Origin: Tissierella sp.
GTDB taxonomy: Bacteria > Bacillota > Clostridia > Tissierellales > Tissierellaceae
Direction: 5' to 3'
DNA: 64,000 nt
Assembly: GCF_031460495.1 (NCBI RefSeq)
Contig: NZ_JAVKTS010000003.1
Span: 62,001-126,000, forward strand
Under the pieces are notes generated by a model. That model was given only the letters and a program-made list of their open reading frames with translations. It was not told the origin of the DNA and did not search any database. The position numbers and the translations under genes are program-made. How positions within the stretch are numbered: the first letter of the stretch is position 1; every line of letters begins with the position of its first letter. This document shows positions 32,600-41,464 of this stretch, piece after piece.

Positions 32600-32830
32600 A
32601 AAATATAAATAAAACCCTTCATCTCTTATAATAAGAGACGAAAGGTTTAGTTCCGCGGTACCACTCTTTTTGCTAAATAGCCTACTCAAATCATATAAGG
32701 GTGATTAGCCCTATATCCTACTTATTTCAGATATATACTCCCAAGTCCATTCATCATAATAGTATCACTAGGTTCTCACCATCCCTAGTTCTCTTTAGAC
32801 CTTTATTATGATTACTATTCTTGTTCATTG
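32600..32830 (-). promoter_or_regulatory. T-box leader of trpS (specifier TGG)
   Basis: The minus strand carries the T-box sequence AAGAGTGGTACCGCGGAAC (32668-32650). Stem I has a distal loop GGGATGGTGAGAACC and a specifier-loop segment GATGAATGGAC, in which the TGG triplet (32749-32747) is the Trp codon. A terminator stem (CCTTTCGTCTCTTAT / ATAAGAGATGAAGG, 32646-32613) followed by TTTT ends the leader. Uncharged tRNA-Trp would favour the antiterminator and switch on trpS. This leader fills the 324-base gap to cysE. Confidence 0.9.
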
Positions 32831-32911
32831 TTATTATATATTATACTCTAGAATAAAGATTTGTAAACACTTTTTTATAAACATCGAACAATAGGGACGG
32901 TTCTTTTTGTT

Positions 32912-33454
32912 TTATACTACATAAAACCAAGTGTTTTGTTTTTTTCTAATTATCCTAGCTGGTGCTCCTACTGCTGTAGCATATGGTGGTATATCTTCTA
33001 GTACCACTGAATTGGCACCAATCTTAGCCCCTTTACCAATTGTGACTGGTCCTAATATTTTAGCACCAGCTCCAATTACCACATCATCTTCTATAGTAGG
33101 ATGTCTCTTGGCATTTTTTTCTCCACCTATTCCTCCTAAAGTTACTCCATGATACATTAGCACATTATCCCCTATTTCAGCAGTCTCTCCTATGACTACA
33201 CCCATTCCATGGTCTATAAATAATTTTTTACCTATTTTAGCTCCAGGGTGTATTTCTATACCTGTTATTCTCCTAGCTCGTTGAGATATTATCCAAGATA
33301 ATGTAAATCTTTTCTTCTTATATAGTTTGTGTGCAATTTTATGATAAGACATTGCCTTTATACTGGGGTAAAAAAACATGGCGGTAAAAAGATTCTTAGC
33401 TGCTGGATCCTTCTCCATTATATTTCTTCCTTCTTCTACTAAGAACTTAAACAT
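32912..33454 (-). CDS. cysE: Serine O-acetyltransferase
   Basis: The 180-aa enzyme has a short helical N-terminal region and a left-handed beta-helix of hexapeptide repeats: [20 protein letters not shown] (about 73-92), [10 protein letters not shown], and [20 protein letters not shown] with the catalytic His residues. It makes O-acetylserine for cysteine synthase. Short CysE forms without the long N-terminal hexamer domain are usual in Firmicutes. The frame starts at ATG 33469, but GGAG is placed for ATG 33454 (MFKFLVEEG), 4 bases after the cysK stop. It is second in the cysK-cysE operon under the cysteine T-box. Confidence 0.92.
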   Translation of the reverse strand: MFKFLVEEGRNIMEKDPAAKNLFTAMFFYPSIKAMSYHKIAHKLYKKKRFTLSWIISQRARRITGIEIHPGAKIGKKLFIDHGMGVVIGETAEIGDNVLMYHGVTLGGIGGEKNAKRHPTIEDDVVIGAGAKILGPVTIGKGAKIGANSVVLEDIPPYATAVGAPARIIRKKQNTWFYVV

Positions 33455-33458
33455 AAAA

Positions 33459-34376
33459 TCACTCTCCATTAAAGAGATCTGTAGATAAATACCTTTCTCC
33501 TGTATCTGGAATAACAGTTAGTACTCTTTTCCCTTCTCCTAATCTTTTTGCTATAATTGATGCCGCAGCTATATTAGCTCCAGCTGATATACCAGAAAGT
33601 ATTCCTTCTTCCATTGCCAATCTCCTTGAATATTCATAGGATATTTGTTCATCAATATCTAATACCTCATCTACTACTTCTTTATCATATATACCAGGAA
33701 TAAAGTTTGCACCTAAACCTTGGATTTTATGACCTGATGGAGCACCTCCTGTTAAGACAGGAGATTTCGCTGGTTGAGCTGCAACAATTAGTATATCCTT
33801 ATTTAATTCTTTCATTTTTTTACCTACTCCTGACACAGTGCCTCCTGTTCCAACCCCCGCTACAAAAGCATCTATATTCCCCTCTGTATCTTCTAATATT
33901 TCCATAGCAGTTGTTTCATAGTGAGCTATTTTATTATTTTCATTTCCAAACTGATTTGGCATAAAATAATTATTATCCCTAGCTAATCTTTCTGCTAGCT
34001 CTACTGAACCTATCATTCCCTTTTTGCCTTCAGTTAGTATAATCTTTGCTCCATATGCAAGCATTAGTTTTCTTCTTTCAATACTCATAGTATCTGGCAT
34101 AACTAAAATCACATTGTAGCCTTTTGCTGCTCCTATCATAGCAAGACCTACTCCAGTATTTCCACTAGTGGGTTCTATTATTGTTCCACCTTTAGTTAAC
34201 AAACCTTCTCTCTCTGCAGCTTCTATCATGTATAAAGATGCTCTATCCTTTACGCTACCTGATGGATTAAAGGATTCAACCTTTACCAGTATTTCTGCTG
34301 CTCCTTCTTCCTTTAAGTTATTTAGTTTAATGATTGGTGTTCTTCCTATTGCTTCGTAAATATTATTTAATATCAT
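33459..34376 (-). CDS. cysK: Cysteine synthase A (O-acetylserine sulfhydrylase)
   Basis: The 305-aa PLP enzyme has [15 protein letters not shown] (about 34-48) with the Schiff-base lysine, [14 protein letters not shown] (about 65-78) for the substrate loop, and [15 protein letters not shown] (about 174-188) for cofactor phosphate. It makes cysteine from O-acetylserine and sulfide. The lengths and motifs are normal. ATG 34376 follows AAAGGAGG. It forms an operon with cysE and is preceded by a cysteine-type T-box. A 145-base stretch of unknown origin lies between the T-box terminator and the gene. Confidence 0.94.
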   Translation of the reverse strand: MILNNIYEAIGRTPIIKLNNLKEEGAAEILVKVESFNPSGSVKDRASLYMIEAAEREGLLTKGGTIIEPTSGNTGVGLAMIGAAKGYNVILVMPDTMSIERRKLMLAYGAKIILTEGKKGMIGSVELAERLARDNNYFMPNQFGNENNKIAHYETTAMEILEDTEGNIDAFVAGVGTGGTVSGVGKKMKELNKDILIVAAQPAKSPVLTGGAPSGHKIQGLGANFIPGIYDKEVVDEVLDIDEQISYEYSRRLAMEEGILSGISAGANIAAASIIAKRLGEGKRVLTVIPDTGERYLSTDLFNGE

Positions 34377-34425
34377 TTTGTTGCCTCCTTTTATATAATT
34401 TGCCCTTTTCCTCAGTCTCTAAACT

Positions 34426-34514
34426 CAAATTTATTCACTCCCTATCAGTCGTGTAAATTTGGTTCTCGTTGCGTTTGACCTACTAAAACTCACTATCGTT
34501 CGTTAAGTTAGGTC
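34426..34514 (-). repeat. Structured non-coding segment between cysteine T-box and cysK
   Basis: The segment folds into two inverted repeats: CAAATTTA (34426-34433) with TAAATTTG (34454-34461), and GACCTACT (34477-34484) with AGTTAGGTC (34506-34514). No convincing reading frame covers it and it lies after the T-box terminator, where leaders normally end at once. It looks like an inserted, partly decayed dispersed element. Its coding-strand text includes ACGAACGATAGTGAGTTTTA and GCAACGAGAACC. Confidence 0.45.
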
Positions 34515-34522
34515 ATAAAAAT

Positions 34523-34790
34523 AATTAAAACCTTCTGCCCATGTATATATAAATATACAGAGGCAAAAGGTTAGTTTCGCGGTTCCACTCTGTTTGGGAT
34601 AAAATCCCAGCTCAATTCAAGTACTTTCATACTCTAGTTCTATAACGGGAACCACCGTATAAGTCTACTAAACTTTTCGACTTAACGCTCCTTGGTGCAC
34701 TTCAAATATATATTGTACAGATTCCTCTCAGCAATGGAATCCTCTCTGTAATACTTTATATAATCTACTTTACCAATTCATAGCATTTTA
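34523..34790 (-). promoter_or_regulatory. T-box leader of cysK-cysE (specifier TGC)
   Basis: The T-box sequence AGAGTGGAACCGCGAAACT lies at 34591-34573. The terminator has arms CCTTTTGCCTCTGTATAT and ATATACATGGGCAGAAGG (34570-34531) followed by TTTTAATTATTTTT. In stem I the segment GAAGTGCACC contains the TGC triplet (34699-34697), the Cys codon, in the place of the specifier. Uncharged tRNA-Cys would therefore induce cysteine synthesis. Together with the segment at 34426-34514 it fills the 525-base gap. Confidence 0.88.
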
Positions 34791-34901
34791 GTATGTTTTA
34801 AATATTATATTCAAATATAGCATAAAAGTTTACAAAAGTAAAGTATTATTTTATCTATAGTTTTATTTTTCTTGGGTAATATTATTATGAGGTGATTAAA
34901 C

Positions 34902-35600
34902 TTGGATTACATAAACATTTTATTAGTAGAAGATGAAAAAAATATTTCCGATGTTATTAAAGTCTATTTAGCAAAAGAAAAATATAATGTCTTTTTCGCT
35001 GATGATGGAGAAATGGCTCTAGATTTATTTAATACTAATCATATTCACTTGATTATATTAGATCTTATGATACCAAAAATTTCAGGTGAAGAAGTGTGCA
35101 AAAAAATAAGATCTATTTCCGATGTGCCAATTATTATGTTAACTGCTAAAACTCACGAAGATGATAGAATTGAAGGCTTATCCATAGGAGCAGATGATTA
35201 TGTATTAAAGCCTTTTAGTCCTAGGGAATTAATTAGTCGAGTAAAAGCATTACTTAGAAGATCTTATCCTAATTCTAGACCTTCAGCTGAAAAACTTAGT
35301 TTTAATAATGGAGATTTGGAAATTGAAGTAGATAAAATGATAGTTAGAAAGAATAAGGAAAGTATTACCCTTACAACAAATGAATTCAAAATCTTATTGG
35401 CTCTTGTATCTAACTCAAACCATGTTCTTTCAAGGGAGCAACTAATTGAATTTTCACTAGGTCATGAGTACAATGGGTTCGACAGAACCATAGACACTTA
35501 TATAAAAAACATTAGACAAAAAATTGAAAGCAATCCCAAATCACCAGAATACATTCATACAGTATATGGAACTGGATATAAGTTCGGGATAGATAAATAA
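34902..35600 (+). CDS. OmpR/PhoB-family response regulator
   Basis: The 232-aa protein has a receiver domain (about 1-120) with EDEKN, phosphorylated Asp in LIILDLMIPK (about 54), the switch Thr in IIMLTAKTHE and Lys in VLKPFSP. A winged-helix DNA-binding domain (about 135-230) contains LTTNEFKILLALVSN and DTYIKNIRQKIE, ending HTVYGTGYKFG. The start is TTG 34902 with GAGGTG seven bases before it. The partner kinase lies 560 bases on in the same direction, with an oppositely oriented small-protein gene between them. Probable regulon members include that small protein. Confidence 0.9.
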   Translation: MDYINILLVEDEKNISDVIKVYLAKEKYNVFFADDGEMALDLFNTNHIHLIILDLMIPKISGEEVCKKIRSISDVPIIMLTAKTHEDDRIEGLSIGADDYVLKPFSPRELISRVKALLRRSYPNSRPSAEKLSFNNGDLEIEVDKMIVRKNKESITLTTNEFKILLALVSNSNHVLSREQLIEFSLGHEYNGFDRTIDTYIKNIRQKIESNPKSPEYIHTVYGTGYKFGIDK

Positions 35601-35640
35601 GTTTCATTTTTGGTGCCTGGCACCAAAAATGAAACTTATT
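35596..35640. repeat. Perfect 21-bp hairpin with GGTGCCTGGCACC core
   Basis: Arms of 21 bases with a 3-base loop (CTG) make an exact palindrome between the regulator stop and the stop of the convergent small gene. It will act as a two-way terminator. The core GTGCCTGGCAC with T/A-rich arms recurs in many clostridial genomes as a dispersed repeat, from memory. Confidence 0.8.
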
Positions 35641-35647
35641 ATCTGTT

Positions 35648-36007
35648 CTATCTTCCCCAGCCGTTACCTCTCATCATACCCATGCCTCTACCTTTACCAA
35701 AACCCTTTCCACCACATCCGCCTGCTATGAATCCATTTTCATTATGGAATTTTTCCATGTAGGTAAAATGTTCTTCCCATTCCTTTACTTCTTCTTCTGT
35801 AATCGTTCCATTTTCAAGTGCTTTCTTAATTTCTTCCCTCTTATACTCAGTTCTTTCTTTAAACCATGCTTCTCTATCTTCTATAGTGATATTTGCATTT
35901 CTGTTGTTAGGAATTACACTTGGTGTTTTTACTGTGTCAGCATATGCAGCTAGAGAACCAACTCCTAAAGTTAATGCTAAGGCTCCTACTAATAATGATT
36001 TTTTCAT
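35648..36007 (-). CDS. Small secreted DUF2680-like protein with Gly/Met-rich tail
   Basis: The 119-aa protein has a clear signal peptide (KKSLLVGALALTLGVGSLAAYA). A helical region (about 42-90) follows with EERTEYKREEIKKALENGTI-type text (for example REEIKKALENGTITEEEV), typical of DUF2680 proteins. The tail is Gly-, Lys-, Arg- and Met-rich (GGCGGKGFGKGRGMGMM). The single Cys and the methionines could bind metal such as copper, as an inference. It is divergent from the kinase gene and convergent with the regulator gene, a common layout for a target of its two-component system. ATG 36007 follows AGGAGAGAT. Confidence 0.75.
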   Translation of the reverse strand: MKKSLLVGALALTLGVGSLAAYADTVKTPSVIPNNRNANITIEDREAWFKERTEYKREEIKKALENGTITEEEVKEWEEHFTYMEKFHNENGFIAGGCGGKGFGKGRGMGMMRGNGWGR

Positions 36008-36159
36008 AATATATCTCTCCTTTCATTTCTTAATCCAATTATACAAATAGAATGTGAAGGAAATATGGAGAAAAATAAAATAATATAAGAAATCTTCATA
36101 ATCATTACAAGATTAACTGTTATAATATAATTATCTTATAAAATTGAGAGGTAAAATAT

Positions 36160-37524
36160 ATGAAACTTTCTGGAAAGCTTACTCTATCTTTTACATTTAT
36201 AATCCTTGTTTCCATTATAATCATTAGCTTTATATCAAATCTAATGATTAATAATAGGTTTGAAAATTATCTTGTAGAAGAGCAACAGAGTAAACTTCAA
36301 CAAATACGCGATGAGATAAATGATTTATATAATAAAAATGGTTATATACTCTATGAAAGAGAAATTAATTCCTATGCTTCTCTCGAAAATGTATATATTG
36401 AGATTAGGGATTTAAGTGGTAATATCCTATATACATCCACAAATAGAAATGGAATGGGTGGTATGCATAGACGAATGATGAGAATACATGATATGCCTGA
36501 AGGAAATTATGTAGAAAAATCTGGTCCTCTCCTTGAAGGAGATAAAGAGGTTGGTAAACTAATTATTGGATATATTGATAATGCTTATTTAAGCGAATCT
36601 GCTATTATTTTTAAAGACACTCTTAGTAAATCTTTTTTCGTATCAGCTATACTTACTGTTCTCCTTGGATTAATAATTAGTACCATATTATCTAGATCCT
36701 TGACTAGACCATTATTAAAAATTAGAGATACGGCAACTGAGATACGTAAAGGTAATCTTAATAAAAAATCTAATGTAAATACTAACACAATAGAAATTCT
36801 AGAATTATCAGATTCAATTAATTATTTAGGGGAAACCTTAGCTAGACAAGAGAATATTAGAAAAAAATATGCCTCTAATATTTCCCACGAGCTTAGGACT
36901 CCCCTCACCACACTTAAAAGTCATTTGGAAGCCATTATGGATGGAGTATGGGATCCTAATGAAGAACATTTAGATATCTTAATGAAAGAAATAGACAGGT
37001 TATCTAATTTGGTTGATGACCTCAAAGATTCCTTTCGAGCTGAGGAGTTGGAATTTGTTTTAAATAAGACTAGATTTAATATTTCTAATGAACTTAATGA
37101 TATTATAATGTCTTTTATTCCTTTATATAACAAGAAAGGATTTGCAATTGAAAGTAGTATAGAAGATCATATTGAAATCATTATGGATAAAGATAAGCTT
37201 AAACAAATAATGTACAATCTCCTCTTCAATTCTATTAAATATCTGGACAAAGATGGTAAGGTCCTATTGGAATTAATAAAAGACAAGAATAATGTTATTA
37301 TTAGAGTAATTGACAATGGTATCGGGATAGAAAAAAAAGACCTACCTTTTGTCTTCGATAGGTTCTATAGGTCTGATATTTCAAAAAATAAAGATACTAA
37401 TGGAACAGGTCTTGGATTATCCATTGTAAAATCCATAGTTGAAGCTCATAATGGTACAATAAGTATAGAAAGTATATATGGAGAAGTAACGAAGGTTTCC
37501 ATAACCCTCCCCTTAGGTTTTTAA
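36160..37524 (+). CDS. Membrane sensor histidine kinase
   Basis: The 454-aa protein has a first membrane helix (about 8-28) and an extracellular sensor (about 30-155) containing a Met/His/Arg-rich stretch, MGGMHRRMMRIHDMPEG (about 99-115). It has a second helix (about 160-182), HAMP (about 183-235), HisKA with NISHELRTPLTTL (phospho-His near 245), and HATPase_c with NLLFNSIKY, DNGIGIEKKDLPFVF and GTGLGLSIV. The Met/His stretch suggests metal or redox stress sensing, in line with the Met-rich tail of the neighbouring secreted protein; this is inference. ATG 36160 follows GAGAGG. It ends overlapping the convergent gerAB gene by 4 bases. Confidence 0.9.
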   Translation: MKLSGKLTLSFTFIILVSIIIISFISNLMINNRFENYLVEEQQSKLQQIRDEINDLYNKNGYILYEREINSYASLENVYIEIRDLSGNILYTSTNRNGMGGMHRRMMRIHDMPEGNYVEKSGPLLEGDKEVGKLIIGYIDNAYLSESAIIFKDTLSKSFFVSAILTVLLGLIISTILSRSLTRPLLKIRDTATEIRKGNLNKKSNVNTNTIEILELSDSINYLGETLARQENIRKKYASNISHELRTPLTTLKSHLEAIMDGVWDPNEEHLDILMKEIDRLSNLVDDLKDSFRAEELEFVLNKTRFNISNELNDIIMSFIPLYNKKGFAIESSIEDHIEIIMDKDKLKQIMYNLLFNSIKYLDKDGKVLLELIKDKNNVIIRVIDNGIGIEKKDLPFVFDRFYRSDISKNKDTNGTGLGLSIVKSIVEAHNGTISIESIYGEVTKVSITLPLGF

Positions 37525-38636
37525 TTTGATAACTTCTCTTGTTTTTCAAATGTCTTTCTTCTAAAGAAATATACTATAACAGCTATTACAGGAATACCCA
37601 GATTAAATATACTATTATAAATATATTCCAGAAGCTTTGGAACAGCTATCTCAAGCCATATAGGATTTATATCAGCAAAATAGTAAGTTATAGCAGCAGA
37701 CACTGCAATTATCGCATATGCAGATATATTTATCTTTTTCTTCTTAAATATTTCTTTAAAGGCAGCACTTGAAATATAAAGATAGGAAATAATCCTGATG
37801 GTCATTGCTGATAACCATGTAGTTAAGAAAGCAGACTCTATTCTCTCAAATATGGAGTAGGTCCTAACCATTCTAACATATGTTAGAAATGGATAATTAG
37901 AATGCTTAGCTTGCTCTATCCCTAAAGAGGTTTGTGTTACTACTATCATCATCAGTATAATTAATAGAGAATATGTAATACTTTTTATTACAATTTTAAT
38001 TAAATCCTTTTTATTTTCAAGCTGTGGACTATTCATAGCCAATATATATATATCAGTAGATAAGATAGCAATTTCTATGGCACCTCGATTAATACTTAAA
38101 AAGCCTGAATCCCTGTATACTGGTAATAATATGGTTAAATCAATATTATTAAATCCGAGGAGCATGAAAATAATGAGGCTGACTATAATTATAGGACCAA
38201 ATAATTCTCCAACCCTAGCTAAAACCTCAAAACCCTTGGGAATTGAATACATGCAAACCGCCATTAAAATTAATATAATTATAATTGGAGCCATTTCTGT
38301 CATAAAGGTAGTTCTTATCATTTGAATTGTTATATAGTAAAATACTATTGCAGTCCTTATGAAAAATATTCCGTAAAGTATTCCAATAACTTTTCCGATT
38401 ATCTTGCCAAATATTTTTTCCATATATCCAACAATTGTTAAGTTACTAAACCTACTAGATAAAAATAATATAGGTATAATTAATAAAATACCATAGAAAA
38501 CGGAAGCTAGAACCATTATCCATATATCTTGGTTGGCAGGCCCCATGTGAATTATAGGCATAATAGTTATAAAATTGGCTATTCTACTAATAATAATAAC
38601 AAAGATTACTTGCCTTGTTGATATTTTCTCCATCAT
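37521..38636 (-). CDS. gerAB: GerAB/GerBB-type spore germination permease
   Basis: The 371-aa protein has about ten membrane helices of the APC superfamily. It starts EKISTRQVIFVIIISRIANFI and contains MYSIPKGFEVLARVGELFGP (about 135-154), a conserved feature of endospore permeases. GerB-type subunits bind the germinant and sit in the spore inner membrane with A and C subunits. It is third in the cluster (A-C-B order), follows gerAC by 5 bases, and ATG 38636 has AGGAG at the end of gerAC. Which germinant it senses cannot be read from sequence. Confidence 0.9.
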   Translation of the reverse strand: MMEKISTRQVIFVIIISRIANFITIMPIIHMGPANQDIWIMVLASVFYGILLIIPILFLSSRFSNLTIVGYMEKIFGKIIGKVIGILYGIFFIRTAIVFYYITIQMIRTTFMTEMAPIIIILILMAVCMYSIPKGFEVLARVGELFGPIIIVSLIIFMLLGFNNIDLTILLPVYRDSGFLSINRGAIEIAILSTDIYILAMNSPQLENKKDLIKIVIKSITYSLLIILMMIVVTQTSLGIEQAKHSNYPFLTYVRMVRTYSIFERIESAFLTTWLSAMTIRIISYLYISSAAFKEIFKKKKINISAYAIIAVSAAITYYFADINPIWLEIAVPKLLEYIYNSIFNLGIPVIAVIVYFFRRKTFEKQEKLSN

Positions 38637-38641
38637 TATAC

Positions 38642-39907
38642 CTATCTCCTTTTCCTTACATTAGCAGGAGTGTTTATAAGACCTGATTTTACCATTGTAG
38701 TCTCCACATTCACATCATAACTTATTTCTGGAAATATCTCCTCCCAATTCTTTCCTATTTCCTTCCATAGCTTAGGATGTTGTTGATGAACCACCACACC
38801 AGTGCTAAAATTGTCCTGTTTAAACTCTTTTTGACCTTTATCTAATGTAGCTGATATAAGTTCCTTAACCTTTTTAGAACAAGCCTCCTCAATCCTAGAT
38901 ATGGTTTCAGGGTTACTTGCATTTATTGCCTGATTTAATTCATTTAATTCTACCCGTAGTTTGACATTTACACTTAGATGTATTTCACCATCTTTTACAC
39001 TTATATGTCTTTTTGTCTTGGATTTTATAATATTTACTGTAGTAAACTTTCCATCTTCTCCAATAATTGAAACGCCTTCCTTTGAACCATCAGGAGTTCT
39101 AAATACAATGGAACCTCCTCGTATTTTACTTACAATAAAATTAAACCCTATCATTTCATCTGCAGTGAAATATCCCAATAAATAATCTCTTTTTAGTGCT
39201 GCTCCACCAGATACATCTAAAACCTTTATTGTAGGCTCTTTTTTTTGTATTTCTACATCAAATTGCTTTACTTCTTTAATTTGAACAACACCAATAACTG
39301 GCTCATTACTTACATCATAAAAATACCTATAAATTTCTGCAAAGCTAATGTTAATACTTTTTGCATTATATGGAAAATTATTTAGGATATCATACAGATA
39401 ATTCCCTGTAGCTTTTCCAGCCCCAACCTTAACTCCTATGATATCATAAGCCTTAGCTCCCTTGGCAACTACTACATACATATCTTCCCTTGGTTCATTA
39501 TCTCTCATAAAAAAATCCATTAAATCAGTTATACCTCTTTTAGCTAATTCTTCTCCTATAATAAGTAAATTACTATGAGATAGAAATATTTTTTTATCAA
39601 AATGTAGGTTTATGTCATTTATCGCTTCCCTTACTGTATCTCCCTTACCCTGTGGATATACAAAGGATTGTGAACTTGAATTACTTGATGCAGAATTATT
39701 GGAATTGGCACTGGATGGGGGATTTACTACTTCACATGTGACCACTACCTTCCCATCTTCAATATCAATACCTAATAATGTGACTATAGCTATTCTATCT
39801 ATCTCTTTTCCTCCAATCTCTGTGACACAACTGGATAGAAATGTAGATGATATTACTAGATATATAACTATAATTAACTTATTAATAGTTTTATTTGTTT
39901 TCATCAT
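38642..39907 (-). CDS. gerAC: Ger(x)C-family spore germination lipoprotein
   Basis: The chosen start is ATG 39907, giving a lipoprotein signal with lipobox LSSC (Cys 27). The mature part begins VTEIGGKEIDRIAIVTLLG, typical of GerC, then shows the domain-1 region FDKKIFLSHSNLLIIGEELA and the C-terminal domain SRIEEACSKKVKELISATLDK. Residues about 85-100 contain a Ser/Asn-rich run (ANSNNSASSNSSSQS) that is longer than usual. AAAGGA lies 9 bases before this ATG, and the gene overlaps the end of gerAA by a few codons. The lipoprotein is anchored to the spore inner membrane next to GerA and GerB subunits. Confidence 0.9.
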   Translation of the reverse strand: MMKTNKTINKLIIVIYLVISSTFLSSCVTEIGGKEIDRIAIVTLLGIDIEDGKVVVTCEVVNPPSSANSNNSASSNSSSQSFVYPQGKGDTVREAINDINLHFDKKIFLSHSNLLIIGEELAKRGITDLMDFFMRDNEPREDMYVVVAKGAKAYDIIGVKVGAGKATGNYLYDILNNFPYNAKSINISFAEIYRYFYDVSNEPVIGVVQIKEVKQFDVEIQKKEPTIKVLDVSGGAALKRDYLLGYFTADEMIGFNFIVSKIRGGSIVFRTPDGSKEGVSIIGEDGKFTTVNIIKSKTKRHISVKDGEIHLSVNVKLRVELNELNQAINASNPETISRIEEACSKKVKELISATLDKGQKEFKQDNFSTGVVVHQQHPKLWKEIGKNWEEIFPEISYDVNVETTMVKSGLINTPANVRKRR

Positions 39908-41336
39908 TTCTTTCATTCCTTTTTCTCTGCTTTTTATTTGCAATATTTCTTGGTCTATAATTCATTTCCTTCATAGGTCTCATCATAATGAAATCCTTCA
40001 TACCTTCTCTATCATAAGGGGCTATAGGATACATATAAGGAACCCCAAAGGATCGCAGAGAAACAAGATGTACAATTGTTATTACAATTCCACAGATAAT
40101 TCCAAATAATCCCAATATCCCACCTAGAAAAAGATATACAAGTCTATAAATTACTATGGTTTCCTTATCACGTGGAAGAATAAATTCTGCTATACCAGTG
40201 ATTCCTACAGTAATTACCATAATAGGTCCTACTAATCCCGCTTGTACAGCTGTCTGCCCCAATACCAAACCACTAATGGTAGTTACTGCTGGTCCTATAT
40301 TACCAGGTATTCGTAATGAAGATTCCTTCATAAATTCAAAAAATAAAATCATCAAAAGTGCTTCTATTAATGATGTAAACGGTACTCCTTCTCTACCCAT
40401 AGCCATAGACATTAGGAGTTTAGAAGGAATCATTTCATGATGAAAGGATTTTAATGCTACAACAAATCCTGGCAAAAATGTGGATATTAATAATGCCACA
40501 AGTCTTAGCAGTCTCATATAGGTTCCATACTGAGGTTTAAAAGAATAGTCCTCTACTGTATGCAATTTCTCTATAAATATCCTTGGTAAAGTTAGAACTA
40601 TTGGTGTACCATCACAGATAATTGCAATTCTACCTTCTAGTATCTTTGCGGCTACTATGTCAGGTCTTTCAGTATATGAAATAGTTGCAATCACAGATTT
40701 TGGCGAATCTTCAATCTCACGTTCTATATATCCTGAATCTAATATATGACTTAAACTAATCTTTCGTATTCTTCTTCTTAACTCATCTAAAATATCTGGA
40801 TTTACTATATTATTCATATATACTAAGGAAACTTCAGTATTTGTTTCTGTACCTAAATTATACTTCTCAAATACTAAGTTAGTATTTCTTATCCTACTTC
40901 TTATAAGTGATTTATTTACATTAATGTCCTCTACAAATCCTTCCCTTGATCCTCTTATTAGCCTTTCACTAGTTGGTTCAGATATTGCCCTTCTCTCAGT
41001 GAAACCTAAGTCAAATAAATATGCTACTTCCATATCTTCTATAAATAAGACCAGACTCCCAATCATAATGCACTGTGAAATTAACTTCATATCATATACT
41101 TCTTCTGTTCCTGAAATAGGAACTGTTGATAATACATCATTGGGAGAAGTCAAATCCTGAATCAATGGCTTTATCAAGCTATTCTGTAATCCATTTTTGT
41201 CTACAATCCCTTCAATATATCCAACCATAGCCTTTGAGCTACATAAGGTATCAAACTCATATAAGACTAAATCACTAGAGTTATTGAATATACTTTTTAA
41301 TTCTTCTCTATTCTTTTCTAAATTTTTCGAAATCAT
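39891..41336 (-). CDS. gerAA: GerA-type spore germination protein
   Basis: The 481-aa protein has a soluble N-terminal half and a membrane C-terminal half (about 275-440). Conserved GerA blocks are visible: MVGYIEGIVDKNGLQ, RGSREGFVEDINVNKSLIRSR-type text (for example REGFVEDINVN), EGRIAIICDGTPIVLTLPR, and FLPGFVVALKSFHHEMIPSK. GerA subunits form the ligand-gated ion channel of the germinant receptor. The frame reaches 41345, but AAAAGGTGG is placed for ATG 41336. It is the first gene of gerAA-gerAC-gerAB; I could not identify a sporulation-sigma promoter. Confidence 0.92.
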   Translation of the reverse strand: MISKNLEKNREELKSIFNNSSDLVLYEFDTLCSSKAMVGYIEGIVDKNGLQNSLIKPLIQDLTSPNDVLSTVPISGTEEVYDMKLISQCIMIGSLVLFIEDMEVAYLFDLGFTERRAISEPTSERLIRGSREGFVEDINVNKSLIRSRIRNTNLVFEKYNLGTETNTEVSLVYMNNIVNPDILDELRRRIRKISLSHILDSGYIEREIEDSPKSVIATISYTERPDIVAAKILEGRIAIICDGTPIVLTLPRIFIEKLHTVEDYSFKPQYGTYMRLLRLVALLISTFLPGFVVALKSFHHEMIPSKLLMSMAMGREGVPFTSLIEALLMILFFEFMKESSLRIPGNIGPAVTTISGLVLGQTAVQAGLVGPIMVITVGITGIAEFILPRDKETIVIYRLVYLFLGGILGLFGIICGIVITIVHLVSLRSFGVPYMYPIAPYDREGMKDFIMMRPMKEMNYRPRNIANKKQRKRNERNDENK

Positions 41337-41390
41337 ATTTTCCACCTTTTGGCATCATTAATAATTAGGATTATTACCAATTAATGCAAA

Positions 41391-41431
41391 AAATATAATA
41401 GTCATTAGGATTTACCTAATGACTATTATAT
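41391..41431 (-). terminator. Terminator of the mtaD operon
   Basis: ATAATAGTCATTAGG and CCTAATGACTATTAT form a 15-bp perfect stem, followed on the minus strand by ATTTTTT, 34 bases after the mtaD stop. Confidence 0.8.
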
Positions 41432-41464
41432 TGGTTGGAAGGACACAGGGGTCCTTCCCTACTT

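Noticed and set aside
32588-32689. N-terminal extension of trpS
   Set aside because: It translates the T-box terminator region; a good ribosome site and the conserved start place initiation at 32587.
39612-40109. 165-codon plus-strand frame across gerAC/gerAA
   Set aside because: Spans the ends of two intact minus-strand genes and has no ribosome site.
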